Shown: positions 8,534-17,857, counted from the first letter of the stretch. The stretch is DNA of 64,000 bases from Methylobacterium hispanicum (GCF_022179285.1 NZ_BPQO01000024.1:49683-113682), one strand, 5' to 3'. Notes: generated by a model not told the origin, from the letters alone. Program-made: numbers and translations.

Positions 8534-8644
8534 ATGACCAGCCTGAAGGCACGCCTCACCGCCGCCGTGGCCGCCGGCCTCACCGCCGCCGTCGCGCTAA
8601 CCGCCTACGCGCAGACCCTGGCTCTGCCGACGCATTTCGTATGA
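8534..8644 (+). CDS. Very small putative exported peptide, 36 aa
   Basis: Begins MTSLKARLTAAVAAGLTAAV, followed by ALTAYAQTLALPTHFV: a basic n-region, an Ala-rich hydrophobic core and a possible AYA|Q signal-peptidase site, leaving about nine mature residues. A ribosome site (ACGGAG) sits 8 bp upstream and an EcfG-like promoter at 8470. It may be a leader fragment or a real stress-induced micro-protein. Too short to assign a family. Confidence 0.42.
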   Translation: MTSLKARLTAAVAAGLTAAVALTAYAQTLALPTHFV

Positions 8645-8759
8645 GGCTTCGCCGCGAGCGCGGCGTGGGACGCAGGCTACGGGTCGCCCCCTGTCCGTCG
8701 CGACCGCATCGCCGCGACTCTGTAGATGGTCCTGATCCTGGGAGTGGACGGCGAAGCGA

Positions 8760-8843
8760 TGGTGCGGGCGGTCGGATTCGAACCGACACGTATTGCTACG
8801 GCGGATTTTGAGTCCGCTGCGTCTACCGTTTCGCCACGCCCGC
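8760..8843 (-). tRNA. tRNA-Leu(CAA)
   Basis: Read on the minus strand: acceptor GCGGGCG pairs with CGCCCGC, D-arm GTGGCGAAACGGTAGACGC, anticodon loop CTCAAAA giving CAA, a long variable arm, and T-arm CGGTTCGAATCCG. The 3' CCA is encoded (8760-8762). The long variable arm and loop identify leucine. Confidence 0.95.
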
Positions 8844-9047
8844 GCGCGGCCAAGACCCTGCATCGACGATCCAGAGTCGGGCACTGCCCCCTTATCGCAG
8901 GCGTGTCGGAAGCGCCAGCAGTGCGTGACAGGAAGCGCAATACAGCCCTCCGGTCGAAGCTTGCCGAGCCGCTGGATAATAGATAGCATCCTATCTGTTG
9001 AGCGGCAGCGATGCCGCGTATGGTCTCCCTCGGACGGACGGTGGGCG

Positions 9048-9512
9048 GTGGCGGCAGCGGATCTGCGGCAGATCCGGCAGGCTTATACCCAGACGCTCTT
9101 GCTGGCGGGGCGGCGGTGGCGCCGGCTCGCCGACATGGCCGCGGTCGCCCACGGAACCTCGGAGGCGACGGCATTACCCCTATTGCTGATCGCCCGGATG
9201 GGAGGCGAGCCCCGCCAGAACGCCCTCGCCGAGGCGCTGGGTATCGAGGGCCCGTCGCTGGTCCGGCTTCTCGATCGGCTCTGCGCCGCCGACTTGGTCC
9301 AACGCCGGGAAGACGCGACCGACCGACGCGCGAAGGTCCTGCGCCTGACGCCGGCCGGACAAGCGGCCGCGGCGAAGATCGAGGCTGACCTCGACCGCCT
9401 CCGTGAGTCGGTGTTCGCGCAGGTGAGTGCTGCCGATCTCGAGGCGGGCCTGCGGGTGTTCCGGGCCGTCCAGGCGCCGCTCGGCGGCGAGGCAGACGGG
9501 GGGACGGCATGA
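9048..9512 (+). CDS. MarR-family transcriptional regulator, 154 aa
   Basis: Winged-helix repressor. The core QNALAEALGIEGPSLVRLLD is the recognition region, followed by the wing VQRREDATDRRAKVLRLTPAG. GTG at 9048 was chosen because upstream residues have no coding character; ATG 9132 would delete helix 1. Its stop overlaps the start of the FUSC transporter gene by 4 bp, so it is the first gene of an efflux operon and probably autoregulates it in response to an aromatic or phenolic ligand, as in aaeR/emrR-type systems (inference). Confidence 0.87.
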   Translation: MAAADLRQIRQAYTQTLLLAGRRWRRLADMAAVAHGTSEATALPLLLIARMGGEPRQNALAEALGIEGPSLVRLLDRLCAADLVQRREDATDRRAKVLRLTPAGQAAAAKIEADLDRLRESVFAQVSAADLEAGLRVFRAVQAPLGGEADGGTA

Positions 9513-11551
9513 ACTTGCCGGGCTGGCGCGACTGGGCCTTCTCGATCAAGACCTTCGGGGCGGCGATGCTGGCGCTGTTCCTGGCGCTCTGGATCGACCT
9601 GCCAAAACCCTACTGGGCCGTCGGCACGGTCTACATCACCAGCCAGGTGCTGGCCGGGGCAACCCGGTCGAAGGCCGTGTACCGGATCGGTGGAACGGTG
9701 CTTGGCGCCGTGCTGACGGTAGCCCTCGTACCGAACCTCGTGGATGCGCCGGAGCTTCTGGTGCTCGCGATCGCGCTCTGGGTCGCGCTCTGCCTCTACG
9801 TCTCCCTGCTCGACCGGACGCCCCGGAGCTACCTGATGATGCTCGGCGGCTACACGGCCGCGCTGATCGGCTTCCCGGCGGTCGGCGAGCCCGGCGCGGT
9901 CTTCGACACCGCAGTGGCGCGGGCCCAAGAGATCACGCTCGGCATCCTCTGCGCAAGCCTGGTCTCCTCCGTCGTCCTGCCCCAGTCGGTGGTCCCCGCG
10001 ATCGCGGGACGGCTCGACCTGTGGCTGCACGACGCGCGGGCCTGGGTGGGCGACGTGCTGGGCCGCGCCCGTCCGGCGCGGGACACGCAGGCGAAGCGGT
10101 TGCGGCTGGCCTCGGACGCGATTGCGTTCGACGCGCTCGCGACGCCGCTGCGCTACGATATGATCGGCGCGGAGCGCTCGGTCGAGGCCATGGCGACGCT
10201 TCGCCAGCACATGCTGATGTTCCTGCCGATCGTCTCGGCGATCGCCGACCGCATCGAGACTCTAGAGCGGGCACGGGCCCTGCCCCAGCGCCTGCGGGAC
10301 CTTCTCGACGAGATGGCCGCGTGGATCGCTGCCGGCATCACCGACCCGGCCGAGGCCGCACGGCTGCGCGGGACCGCGGAGGCTCTCGCGCCGGATCTCG
10401 GGGCGCAGCCCACTTGGGACGACCTCGTGCGGGCGAGCCTCCTCGCCCGGCTCGTCGACTTCATCGACCTTCGCCAGGACACCCGGCTGCTGCAGCGGCA
10501 CATGGCCGACGGAAGCCCCGTGGGCGAGCCGCTCGCCTTCCGGTACACCGCCGCGGCCCGCACGATCCGGCATCGCGACCACGGAATGGCCCTTCTGTCG
10601 GCCGTCGGCGTCTTCCTCTCGATCCTGCTCACCTGCGCGATCTGGATCGCCACGGGTTGGCCGGACGGCGCCGGCGCCCCGATGATGGCGGCGGTCGCCT
10701 GCAGCTTCTTCGCCGCCCAGGACGATCCCGCGCCGTCCATCCTCGGCTTCGCGAACTCGGCCATCGTCGGCGCGCTGGGGGCCGCGATCTACCTGTTCGC
10801 CGTGCTCCCGCTCGCGACCACCTTCGAGATGCTGGCCCTGGCGTTCGCCCCGAGCCTCCTGCTCTGCGGTGTGTTCATGGCGCAGCCGCGCACGGCGCCG
10901 CTGGCCATGGGCGCCGCGGTCAACGGCCCCACCCTGATCGCGCTCCAGAGCAGCTACAGCGCCGACTTCGCTGCCTTCGCGAACTCGGCGATCGCCGTGA
11001 TCCTCGGCATGTGGACGGCGGCCGTGGTCACGCGCCTCGTGCGCTCGGTCGGCGCCGGATGGTCTGCCCGGCGCCTGCGGGCCGTCAACCGCCGCAGCCT
11101 CGCCCGGGCCGCCGGGCGCCACGGAGCACAGAACGGGCTCGAACTCGCCGCGCTCATGCTTGATCGCGTGGGCTTGATCGCGCCGCGCCTCGCGGCCCTG
11201 CCGTCGGACGACGCGGAATGGACGGACGACCTTCTGGCCGAGGTCCGCGTCGGCATCAACGTGGTCGAGTTGCGGCGGGACCGCCGTCGGCTATCCGGCC
11301 CGGCGCGCGCCGCGGTCGAGCGGCTTCTCGCTGCCCTGGCGCGCCATTTCCAGGGCGGGGCCGAGGCACCGCCGGCCGACATCCTCGACGCGATCGACGC
11401 CGCGCTCGATGCGGTCCGCCACGACGCCGGGCAGGCCACCGGGCGGACCGCGCTCATGGGACTCGTCGGCATCCGTCGCGGCCTCTTCCCGGAAGCTGCA
11501 CCCTACCGCGCCGCCTCCGGCGCGGGGGCGCAACCGGAGCTCGCGGCATGA
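9509..11551 (+). CDS. FUSC-family inner-membrane efflux pump (AaeB-like), 680 aa
   Basis: Two blocks of membrane helices (residues ~15-160 and ~360-500), each followed by a cytoplasmic helical domain, as in FUSC/AaeB aromatic-acid efflux proteins. The N-terminal block starts WAFSIKTFGAAMLALFLALW followed by DLPKPYWAVGTVYI, the classic FUSC motif. The second has ILLTCAIWIATGWPDGAGAP. Its start overlaps the marR stop and its own stop overlaps the DUF1656 start (ATGA at 11548), indicating translational coupling. Confidence 0.9.
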   Translation: MNLPGWRDWAFSIKTFGAAMLALFLALWIDLPKPYWAVGTVYITSQVLAGATRSKAVYRIGGTVLGAVLTVALVPNLVDAPELLVLAIALWVALCLYVSLLDRTPRSYLMMLGGYTAALIGFPAVGEPGAVFDTAVARAQEITLGILCASLVSSVVLPQSVVPAIAGRLDLWLHDARAWVGDVLGRARPARDTQAKRLRLASDAIAFDALATPLRYDMIGAERSVEAMATLRQHMLMFLPIVSAIADRIETLERARALPQRLRDLLDEMAAWIAAGITDPAEAARLRGTAEALAPDLGAQPTWDDLVRASLLARLVDFIDLRQDTRLLQRHMADGSPVGEPLAFRYTAAARTIRHRDHGMALLSAVGVFLSILLTCAIWIATGWPDGAGAPMMAAVACSFFAAQDDPAPSILGFANSAIVGALGAAIYLFAVLPLATTFEMLALAFAPSLLLCGVFMAQPRTAPLAMGAAVNGPTLIALQSSYSADFAAFANSAIAVILGMWTAAVVTRLVRSVGAGWSARRLRAVNRRSLARAAGRHGAQNGLELAALMLDRVGLIAPRLAALPSDDAEWTDDLLAEVRVGINVVELRRDRRRLSGPARAAVERLLAALARHFQGGAEAPPADILDAIDAALDAVRHDAGQATGRTALMGLVGIRRGLFPEAAPYRAASGAGAQPELAA

Positions 11552-11757
11552 CGGGTGAGTTCGACCTTTACGGCGTCTACGTTCCGAGCTTCGCGGCCTG
11601 GATGCTGGTCGCTTTCGTCGCCAGCGTGCCGATCAGGCGACTGCTCGCCCGCCTCGGCTTCTACCGGTTCGTCTGGCACAGGCCGCTCTTCGACCTCGCC
11701 CTCTACGTGCTGCTCCTCGGCGCCGTCGTCTCGGTCGCGGTGCCGCTCACTTCGTGA
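11548..11757 (+). CDS. DUF1656 small membrane protein (AaeX-like), 69 aa
   Basis: MTGEFDLYGVYVPSF then two membrane helices (AWMLVAFVASVPIRRLL and FDLALYVLLLGAVVSVAV). This is the standard DUF1656 partner found between FUSC pump and HlyD adaptor genes, with typical length ~67. Start overlaps the previous stop and the stop overlaps the GTG of the next gene. Its molecular role is not established. Confidence 0.9.
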   Translation: MTGEFDLYGVYVPSFAAWMLVAFVASVPIRRLLARLGFYRFVWHRPLFDLALYVLLLGAVVSVAVPLTS

Positions 11758-12725
11758 GCCGCCGCGCGCAGCCCCGTCCCCCGGATCCTCCCATGCCCCG
11801 GTACCTCGCGCTCTCCCTTCGGCTCCTCGTCACTCTGGCGACGGTCGCGGCCGCTTTCGTCGTCGGCCTCGCACTCTGGGACTACTACATGGAGGCGCCC
11901 TGGACCCGGGACGGGCGGGTGCGCGCGGACGTGGTCGCGGTGGCGCCCGACGTCTCCGGCCTCGTCACCGAGGTCTTGGTCGAGGACAACCAAGTGGTGA
12001 AGCGGGGCGACATCCTGTTCCGGATCGATCCCGACCGTTTCGCGCTCGCCCTGCGGCAGTCGGAGGCCGTGGTCGATGGCAAGCGCGCCAGCGCCGAGCA
12101 GGCGGCCGCCGACTACGCCCGCTACACGCAGCTCAGCGACGCGGCCGTGTCCCAGCAGAGGGTCGAGGCGGCGCGGGCCGCCAACCTCGAGGCGAAGGCG
12201 GCCTACGATCAGGCGATGGCCGACCGGGACCTCGCCAAGCTCAATCTCGCCCGCTCCGCCGTGAGGGCCTCGGTGAACGGGCGGATCACCAACATGGAGC
12301 TGCGACCCGGGGCCTACGTCACCACCGGGCGCGGCGTGATGGCGCTCATCGACGGCGATACGCTGCGGGTGGAGGGCTATTTCGAGGAAACGAAGCTCCC
12401 GCGCATCCAGGTCGGCGACCGGGCGAGCGTCCGGCTGATGGGCGAAAGCGCGACGCTGACCGGCCGGGTCGAGAGCTTCGCTGGCGGCATCGAGGACCGG
12501 GAGCGCACGGCGGGCTCCAACCTGCTGGCCAGCGTCAACCCGACCTTCGCCTGGGTCCGCCTCGCCCAGCGGGTGCCGGTCCGGATCGCCCTCGACCCCG
12601 CGCCCAAAGGCGTCCGCCTCGTCTCCGGCCGCACGGCGACCGTCGCGATCGAGCCGCAGGGGTCCGCGCCCGTTTTCGACCCGTTGCGGCCCTGGCGGGG
12701 CGCGGCGACGCCCGCCTCCCGGTAG
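11754..12725 (+). CDS. HlyD/EmrA-family efflux adaptor (AaeA-like), 323 aa
   Basis: Membrane-fusion component for the FUSC pump. One N-terminal membrane helix (~18-40), lipoyl half EVLVEDNQVVKRGDILFRID (~75-95), a short helical hairpin (~100-160), second half RASVNGRITNMELRPGAYV, and a beta-barrel to ~300. GTG at 11754 gives a 4-bp overlap with the DUF1656 stop; an internal ATG at 11793 (MPRYLALSL) is equally possible and closer to family N-termini. Last gene of the marR-FUSC-DUF1656-HlyD operon. Confidence 0.88.
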   Translation: MSRRAQPRPPDPPMPRYLALSLRLLVTLATVAAAFVVGLALWDYYMEAPWTRDGRVRADVVAVAPDVSGLVTEVLVEDNQVVKRGDILFRIDPDRFALALRQSEAVVDGKRASAEQAAADYARYTQLSDAAVSQQRVEAARAANLEAKAAYDQAMADRDLAKLNLARSAVRASVNGRITNMELRPGAYVTTGRGVMALIDGDTLRVEGYFEETKLPRIQVGDRASVRLMGESATLTGRVESFAGGIEDRERTAGSNLLASVNPTFAWVRLAQRVPVRIALDPAPKGVRLVSGRTATVAIEPQGSAPVFDPLRPWRGAATPASR

Positions 12726-12817
12726 GTCCGGACGGCGGACGCGATGCCGCTGCCTCCGCCCCCCTGATCGGCGCGCAACCGAAACCTAGTTTGGAGCCGA
12801 TCTGAATTGTCCGCGCT

Positions 12818-12844
12818 CCCGCCGGCTCGCGTCGAGCCGGCGGG
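12818..12844. terminator. Hairpin downstream of efflux operon
   Basis: 12-bp perfect GC-rich stem with a 3-nt CGT loop, 92 bp after the adaptor stop and 36 bp before the pao operon. No T-run follows, so it may be an attenuator-like or Rho-assisted terminator. Confidence 0.4.
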
Positions 12845-12880
12845 GGGGCGGCACACGACGCCCAGAACCGGAGAGACTCG

Positions 12881-13459
12881 ATGGTGGACGTATCCGCCGC
12901 AGCGGCATCGCCCGCCCGCAGCGACAGGCCGGTCGGCGACGGGCCCGTCCTGGCCCGGGTGGCCTTCACAGTGAACGGCCAGAGGCGGGACCTCGAACTA
13001 GACACCCGCACCAGCTTGCTCGATGCCCTGCGCGAGCACCTGCATCTCACCGGCTCGAAGAAGGGCTGCGACCACGGCCAGTGCGGCGCCTGCACGGTGA
13101 TCGTGGACGGGCGGCGCATCAACGCCTGCCTCACGCTGGCGGTGATGAACCAGGGTGCGGAGATCGTCACCATCGAGGGGCTCGGGCAGCCGGACAACCT
13201 GCATCCGATGCAGGCCGCCTTCGTGCGCCACGACGGCTACCAGTGCGGGTACTGCACGCCGGGCCAGATCTGCTCGGGCGTCGCGGTGCTGGAGGAGATC
13301 CGCGCCGGCATCCCGAGCCACGTCACGGTCGATCTCGAGGCGGCTCCGGAGATCACAGAGGCCGAGATCCGCGAGCGCATGAGCGGCAACATCTGCCGCT
13401 GCGGCGCCTATTCCAACATCGTCGAGGCGATGAGCGAAGTTGCCGGGGGACGCGCATGA
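12881..13459 (+). CDS. paoA: Aldehyde oxidoreductase 2Fe-2S subunit (PaoA/YagT family), 192 aa
   Basis: Electron-transfer subunit of a molybdenum aldehyde oxidoreductase. The plant-type 2Fe-2S motif GCDHGQCGACTV (~66-77, closing Cys in NACLTL) is followed by the second cluster domain GYQCGYCTPGQIC and GNICRCGAYSNI. It lacks a convincing N-terminal Tat twin-arginine motif, unlike E. coli PaoA (inference: cytoplasmic, or the signal is missed). First of three overlapping or tightly spaced genes with the FAD and molybdopterin subunits. Confidence 0.9.
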   Translation: MVDVSAAAASPARSDRPVGDGPVLARVAFTVNGQRRDLELDTRTSLLDALREHLHLTGSKKGCDHGQCGACTVIVDGRRINACLTLAVMNQGAEIVTIEGLGQPDNLHPMQAAFVRHDGYQCGYCTPGQICSGVAVLEEIRAGIPSHVTVDLEAAPEITEAEIRERMSGNICRCGAYSNIVEAMSEVAGGRA

Positions 13460-14406
13460 AGGCCTTCAGCTACGAGCGCCCGGGGACGCCCGCCGAGGCG
13501 GCCGCGTCCGTGGCGCGAAACCCCGGGGCGAAGTTCATCGCAGGCGGCACGAACCTGCTCGACCTGATGAAGCTTCAGATCGAGACGCCAACCCACTTGG
13601 TCGACGTGAACGGGCTCGGCCTCGACAGGATCGAGCCGACGCCGGAGGGCGGCCTGCGCATCGGCGCCCTCGTGCGCAACACCGACCTCGCGGCCGACGC
13701 CCGCGTCCGCAAGGATTACGGCGTCCTCTCCCGCGCCCTGCTGGCGGGCGCATCGGGCCAGCTGCGCAATCGGGCGACCACCGCCGGCAACCTGCTTCAG
13801 CGCACGCGCTGCCCCTATTTCTACGACACCGCGCAGGCCTGCAACAAGCGACAGCCGGGCTCGGGCTGCTCGGCCCTGGACGGGGCGAGCCGGCAACTCG
13901 CCGTCGTCGGCTCCAGCGAGGCCTGCATCGCCACGCATCCGGGCGACATGGCGGTGGCCATGCGCGTCCTCGACGCGACGGTGGAGACGATCGATGCGGC
14001 GGGCACCGAGCGCAGGATCCCGATCGCCGACTTCCACCGCCTGCCCGAGGACCGGCCGGAGATCGACACCACCCTCGAGCCCGGCGCGTTGATCACCGCG
14101 GTCACGCTGCCGAAGCCGGTCGCCGGCACGCACATCTACCGCAAGGTCCGCGACCGGGCCTCCTACGCCTACGCGCTGGTCTCGGCGGCCGCCGTGATCG
14201 GCCCGGACGGCACCGGACGCGTTGCCTTCGGCGGCGTCGCCCACAAGCCCTGGCGCGTCGAGGCGGCCGAGGCCGACCTGCCCAGAGGCGCGCGGGCCGT
14301 GACCGATCAGGTCTTCGCCGAGGCCCGGCCCACACACGACAACGCGTTCAAGCTGAAGCTCGCCGAGCGGATCCTCGGTGCGGCGCTCAACCAGGCGAGG
14401 GCCTGA
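13456..14406 (+). CDS. paoB: Aldehyde oxidoreductase FAD-binding subunit (PaoB family), 316 aa
   Basis: FAD subunit of the xanthine-dehydrogenase superfamily: KFIAGGTNLLDLMKL is the FAD-pyrophosphate loop and ASGQLRNRATTAGNLLQRTR the second. The insert RCPYFYDTAQACNKRQPGSG followed by C supplies cysteines for the extra 4Fe-4S cluster characteristic of PaoB. The ATG at 13456 overlaps the previous stop by 4 bp. Length matches E. coli PaoB (318). Confidence 0.92.
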   Translation: MKAFSYERPGTPAEAAASVARNPGAKFIAGGTNLLDLMKLQIETPTHLVDVNGLGLDRIEPTPEGGLRIGALVRNTDLAADARVRKDYGVLSRALLAGASGQLRNRATTAGNLLQRTRCPYFYDTAQACNKRQPGSGCSALDGASRQLAVVGSSEACIATHPGDMAVAMRVLDATVETIDAAGTERRIPIADFHRLPEDRPEIDTTLEPGALITAVTLPKPVAGTHIYRKVRDRASYAYALVSAAAVIGPDGTGRVAFGGVAHKPWRVEAAEADLPRGARAVTDQVFAEARPTHDNAFKLKLAERILGAALNQARA

Positions 14407-14409
14407 GCT

Positions 14410-16629
14410 ATGAAGTTCGACACCCCCGCGGGGCAGAACCCGATCGACCGGCTCAAGGTCGTCGGGCAGCCGACCGACCGCATCGACGGCAAGTACAAGA
14501 CCACGGGCACGGCCCCCTACGCCTACGAGCGCCACGACGCGGCGCCGAACGCGGCCTACGGCTACGTGCTCGGCTCCGCCATCGCCAAGGGGCGCGTCAC
14601 CGCGATCGACTCCGCGGCGGCGCTCGGGGCTCCCGGCGTCCTGGCGGTGGTGACCACGCTCGACACGCCGCGCCTCAAGCGCGGCGTCATGAACACGGCC
14701 TACCTGTTCGGCGGCGACGTCATCCAGCACTACCATCAGGCGCTGGCCGTCGTGGTCGCGGAAACCTTCGAGCAGGCCCGCGCCGCCGCTTTCTTGGTCC
14801 GTGTCGATTACGCGCCGGAGGCAGGCAGCTTCGACCTCGCCGAGGCGGCGAAGTCCGCCGAGCCGGTCCCGGCCGACAGCGGCGAGGGCAGCGGCGGGGA
14901 CGGTGAAGAGCGGGTCGGCGATTTCGAGGCGGCCTTCGCGGAAGCGCCGGTGACGCTCGACCGATCCTACACGACCGCCGACGAGAGCCACGCCATGCTG
15001 GAGCCGCACGCGACGACCGCGGCCTGGGAAGGCGACCGGCTCACGCTCTGGACCGCCAACCAGATGATCGGCTGGGGCCACGGCAGCATCGCCAAGATCC
15101 TAGGGCTGCCGAAGGAGAAGGTCAGGCTGGATGCGCCCTATGTGGGCGGCGGCTTCGGGGGCAAGCTCTTCGTGCGCGCGGACGCGATCCTCGCCGCGCT
15201 CGGCGCCAAGGCCGCCGGGCGCCCGGTCAAGGTCGCGCTGACGCGCCCGCTGATCGCCAACAACACCACGCATCGGCCGGCCACGATGCAGCGCGTGCGC
15301 ATCGGGGCGCTCGAGGACGGGACGATCACGGCGATCGCTCACGAGAGCATCTCGGGCAACCTCCCCGAGGGCAGTCCCGAGACTGCGGTGAGCCAGACCA
15401 AGCTCCTCTACGCGGGCGCCAATCGCCTGACCGCGGTGAAGCTCGCCGCGCTCGACCTGCCGGAGGGCAACGCCATGCGCGCACCCGGTGAGGCTCCGGG
15501 CCTGATGGTCCTCGAGGTCGCCATGGACGAGATGGCGGAGCGGCTCGGGCTCGACCCGGTGGAGTTCCGCATCCGCAACGACACCCAGGTCGATCCGAAC
15601 GATCCGGGCCGCCGCTTCTCCCACCGCGATCTCGTGGGCTGCCTGCGACTCGGCGCCGAGCGCTTCGGTTGGTCGAAGCGGGACGCGCGGCCGGGTGCCG
15701 TGCGGGACGGGCGCTGGCTCGTCGGGATCGGGATGGCCGCGGCCTTCCGCAACAATCTCGTGATGAAGTCGGGCGCGCGGGTCCGGCTGGACGAGTCTGG
15801 CACGGTCACGGTCGAGACCGACATGACCGACATCGGCACCGGCAGCTACACCATCATCGCCCAGACCGCGGCCGAGATGATGGGCGTCGCCCTGGAACAG
15901 GTCGTGGTCCGGCTCGGCGATTCGGATTTCCCGGTCTCCTCGGGGTCCGGCGGCCAGTTCGGCGCGAATTCCGCGACCGCGGGCGTCTACGCCGCCTGTG
16001 TGAAGCTGCGCGAGAGCGTGGCGCAGCGCCTGGGCTTCAACGCCACCGACGCGGTGTTCGAGAACGGCGAGGTCCGCTCGGGCAACCGAGCGGTGCCGCT
16101 CACCGAGGCGGTGCGGGACGGCGCGATCGCGGCCGAGGACACGATCGAGTTCGGCAAGATCACGGACGCGCAGCAGCAATCGACCTTCGGCGCCCATTTC
16201 GTCGAGGTGGCGGTCGATGCCGACACCGCCGAGGTCCGTGTGCGGCGGATGCTGTGCGTCTGCGCGGCCGGGCGGATCCTCAACCCCAAATCGGCCCGCA
16301 GCCAGGTCATCGGCGGGATGGTGATGGGCACCGGCGCGGCGCTGATGGAGAAGCTCGAGGTCGACACGCGCCGCGGCTTCTTCGTCAACCACGATCTGGC
16401 CGGCTACGAGGTTCCGGTCCACGCCGACATCCCGCACCAGGAGGTGATCTTCCTCGACGAGGTCGATGCGATGTCCTCGCCGATGAAAGCCAAGGGCGTG
16501 GGCGAACTGGGCATCAGCGGCGTCGGCGCGGCGGTCGCGAACGCGATCTACAACGCCACCGGCATCCGGGTCCGAGACTATCCGATCACCCTCGACAAGC
16601 TCCTCGACCGGATGCCCGACGCGGCCTGA
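14410..16629 (+). CDS. paoC: Aldehyde oxidoreductase molybdopterin-binding subunit (PaoC family), 739 aa
   Basis: Catalytic subunit. It carries the Mo-cofactor contacts YVGGGFGGK (~240), AMRAPGEAPG (~355), a glycine-rich stretch SSGSGGQFGANSAT (~515), and the active-site Glu region KGVGELGISGVGAAVANAI (~695) near the C-terminus. Length matches E. coli PaoC (732). The reaction is oxidation of aromatic and aliphatic aldehydes to acids. No molybdenum cytosine dinucleotide insertion chaperone (paoD) is seen downstream in this window. Confidence 0.92.
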   Translation: MKFDTPAGQNPIDRLKVVGQPTDRIDGKYKTTGTAPYAYERHDAAPNAAYGYVLGSAIAKGRVTAIDSAAALGAPGVLAVVTTLDTPRLKRGVMNTAYLFGGDVIQHYHQALAVVVAETFEQARAAAFLVRVDYAPEAGSFDLAEAAKSAEPVPADSGEGSGGDGEERVGDFEAAFAEAPVTLDRSYTTADESHAMLEPHATTAAWEGDRLTLWTANQMIGWGHGSIAKILGLPKEKVRLDAPYVGGGFGGKLFVRADAILAALGAKAAGRPVKVALTRPLIANNTTHRPATMQRVRIGALEDGTITAIAHESISGNLPEGSPETAVSQTKLLYAGANRLTAVKLAALDLPEGNAMRAPGEAPGLMVLEVAMDEMAERLGLDPVEFRIRNDTQVDPNDPGRRFSHRDLVGCLRLGAERFGWSKRDARPGAVRDGRWLVGIGMAAAFRNNLVMKSGARVRLDESGTVTVETDMTDIGTGSYTIIAQTAAEMMGVALEQVVVRLGDSDFPVSSGSGGQFGANSATAGVYAACVKLRESVAQRLGFNATDAVFENGEVRSGNRAVPLTEAVRDGAIAAEDTIEFGKITDAQQQSTFGAHFVEVAVDADTAEVRVRRMLCVCAAGRILNPKSARSQVIGGMVMGTGAALMEKLEVDTRRGFFVNHDLAGYEVPVHADIPHQEVIFLDEVDAMSSPMKAKGVGELGISGVGAAVANAIYNATGIRVRDYPITLDKLLDRMPDAA

Positions 16630-16641
16630 TGCGTGCCGCCC

Positions 16642-16675
16642 CCCGGGCGGCCCCGGTTGTGCGGGGCCGCCCGGG
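16642..16675. terminator. GC hairpin after pao operon
   Basis: 13-bp perfect stem (CCCGGGCGGCCCC and its complement) with an 8-nt loop, 13 bp after the paoC stop. Lacks a T-run; probable 3'-end structure. Confidence 0.55.
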
Positions 16676-16757
16676 ATACCGCCGATGTCTGCTGGCGTCG
16701 GCCGCACGGCTGTGCTCAAAGGGCCGCGCTCTCCCGACCGTACGACCACGGACCTGC

Positions 16758-17339
16758 ATGATCCGCCGCCTCTACGAGTGGATACTCGCGCTCAGCGGAA
16801 AGCCATCCGCGCCCTGGGCCCTCGGCGCCGTCGCCTTCGCCGAGAGTTCGTTCTTCCCGGTCCCGCCCGACGTGATGCTGGTGCCGATGGCGGTGAGCCG
16901 CCCGGACCGGGTCTGGTTCTACGCCACGGTCACCACGGTTGCCTCCGTCCTCGGGGGTCTCGTCGGCTACGCCATCGGCGCGCTGCTGTTCGACTCGCTC
17001 GGGCAGTGGCTGATCAAGCTCTACGGCCTGCAGAACTCGGCCGCGACCTTCCAGGAATCCTACGCGGCCTACGGGCACTGGGTGATCCTGCTGAAAGGTC
17101 TGACGCCGATCCCCTACAAGCTCGTGACCATTACGTCGGGCTTCGCGCATTACAGCCTGTTCTGGTTCACGGTGCTCTCGGTCGTCACCCGCGGGGCACG
17201 CTTCTTCCTGCTGGCGGCGCTGCTGGGTCGCTACGGCGTCCAGATCCGCGGCGTGCTCGACCGGCACCTCAACGCGGTCGCGGCGATCTCCGTCGCCGTG
17301 ATCGTCCTCGGCTTCGTCCTGTTCAAGGTGGTCCTGTGA
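16758..17339 (+). CDS. DedA/SNARE-associated family membrane protein (YqaA-like), 193 aa
   Basis: Inner-membrane protein with about four hydrophobic segments. The DedA-type motif is AFAESSFFPVPPDVMLVPMA (~30-50). FVLPxE-type and glycine-rich turns follow (GGLVGYAIGALLF), then KGLTPIPYKLVTITSGF, typical of the YqaA branch. The family is implicated in phospholipid flipping and envelope homeostasis. ATG at 16758 begins directly at the conserved N-terminus. Its stop overlaps the GTG of the dsbB-like gene. Confidence 0.88.
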   Translation: MIRRLYEWILALSGKPSAPWALGAVAFAESSFFPVPPDVMLVPMAVSRPDRVWFYATVTTVASVLGGLVGYAIGALLFDSLGQWLIKLYGLQNSAATFQESYAAYGHWVILLKGLTPIPYKLVTITSGFAHYSLFWFTVLSVVTRGARFFLLAALLGRYGVQIRGVLDRHLNAVAAISVAVIVLGFVLFKVVL

Positions 17340-17857
17340 TCGACGAGATCGCGCTGTTGCGCCTGAAGCGGGCGGCGCTCGCCGTTCTGATCGGCTCCGT
17401 GCTGACGGTCGGCGGGGCGCTCGTGCTGGAACACATCTACGGCTACGCGCCGTGCAAGCTCTGCCTGACGGAGCGCCTGCCCTACTACGCGGCGATCCCG
17501 CTGGCGCTGATCGGCCTGTTCCTTCCCGAGCGCCTCGCCCGGCTGACGCTCGGCCTTGCCGCGGCGGGCCTGCTCTACGGTGCCGGCCTCGGCGTCTACC
17601 ACGCGGGCGCCGAATGGGGCTTCTGGCCGGGCCCGACCGATTGCGGCGGCGGCAGCGCCAACCCGGCGGACCTCGGCAGCTTCCGCGACGCCCTCGCGAG
17701 CACGCGGGTGACCGACTGCTCGACCGCGGCCCTGCGCATCCTCGGCCTCTCGCTCGCCGGCTGGAACGCGGTGATCGCCTTCGTGCTCGCCTCGGTGGCG
17801 GGGAAAGCCGCGCTCAATTCCGGTCGTCGGGAACGATCGGCAGCGCCGCGACGCTGA
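17336..17857 (+). CDS. dsbB: DsbB-family disulfide bond formation protein, 173 aa
   Basis: Quinone-dependent oxidase of DsbA. Four membrane helices; the first periplasmic pair is PCKLCLTERLPYY (CxxC, ~40) and the second pair is provided by Cys in PTDCGGG (~102) and VTDCSTA (~124). GTG start at 17336 overlaps the DedA stop by 4 bp, so the two are translationally coupled. Its 3' end overlaps the convergent DUF1178 gene by 44 bp. Confidence 0.88.
   Translation: MIDEIALLRLKRAALAVLIGSVLTVGGALVLEHIYGYAPCKLCLTERLPYYAAIPLALIGLFLPERLARLTLGLAAAGLLYGAGLGVYHAGAEWGFWPGPTDCGGGSANPADLGSFRDALASTRVTDCSTAALRILGLSLAGWNAVIAFVLASVAGKAALNSGRRERSAAPRR

Noticed and set aside
13408..16749. Long minus-strand frames (557 and 549 aa) opposite the pao operon
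   Set aside because: They mirror paoB/paoC codons and show no recognisable domain; the plus strand has clear metal-cofactor motifs.
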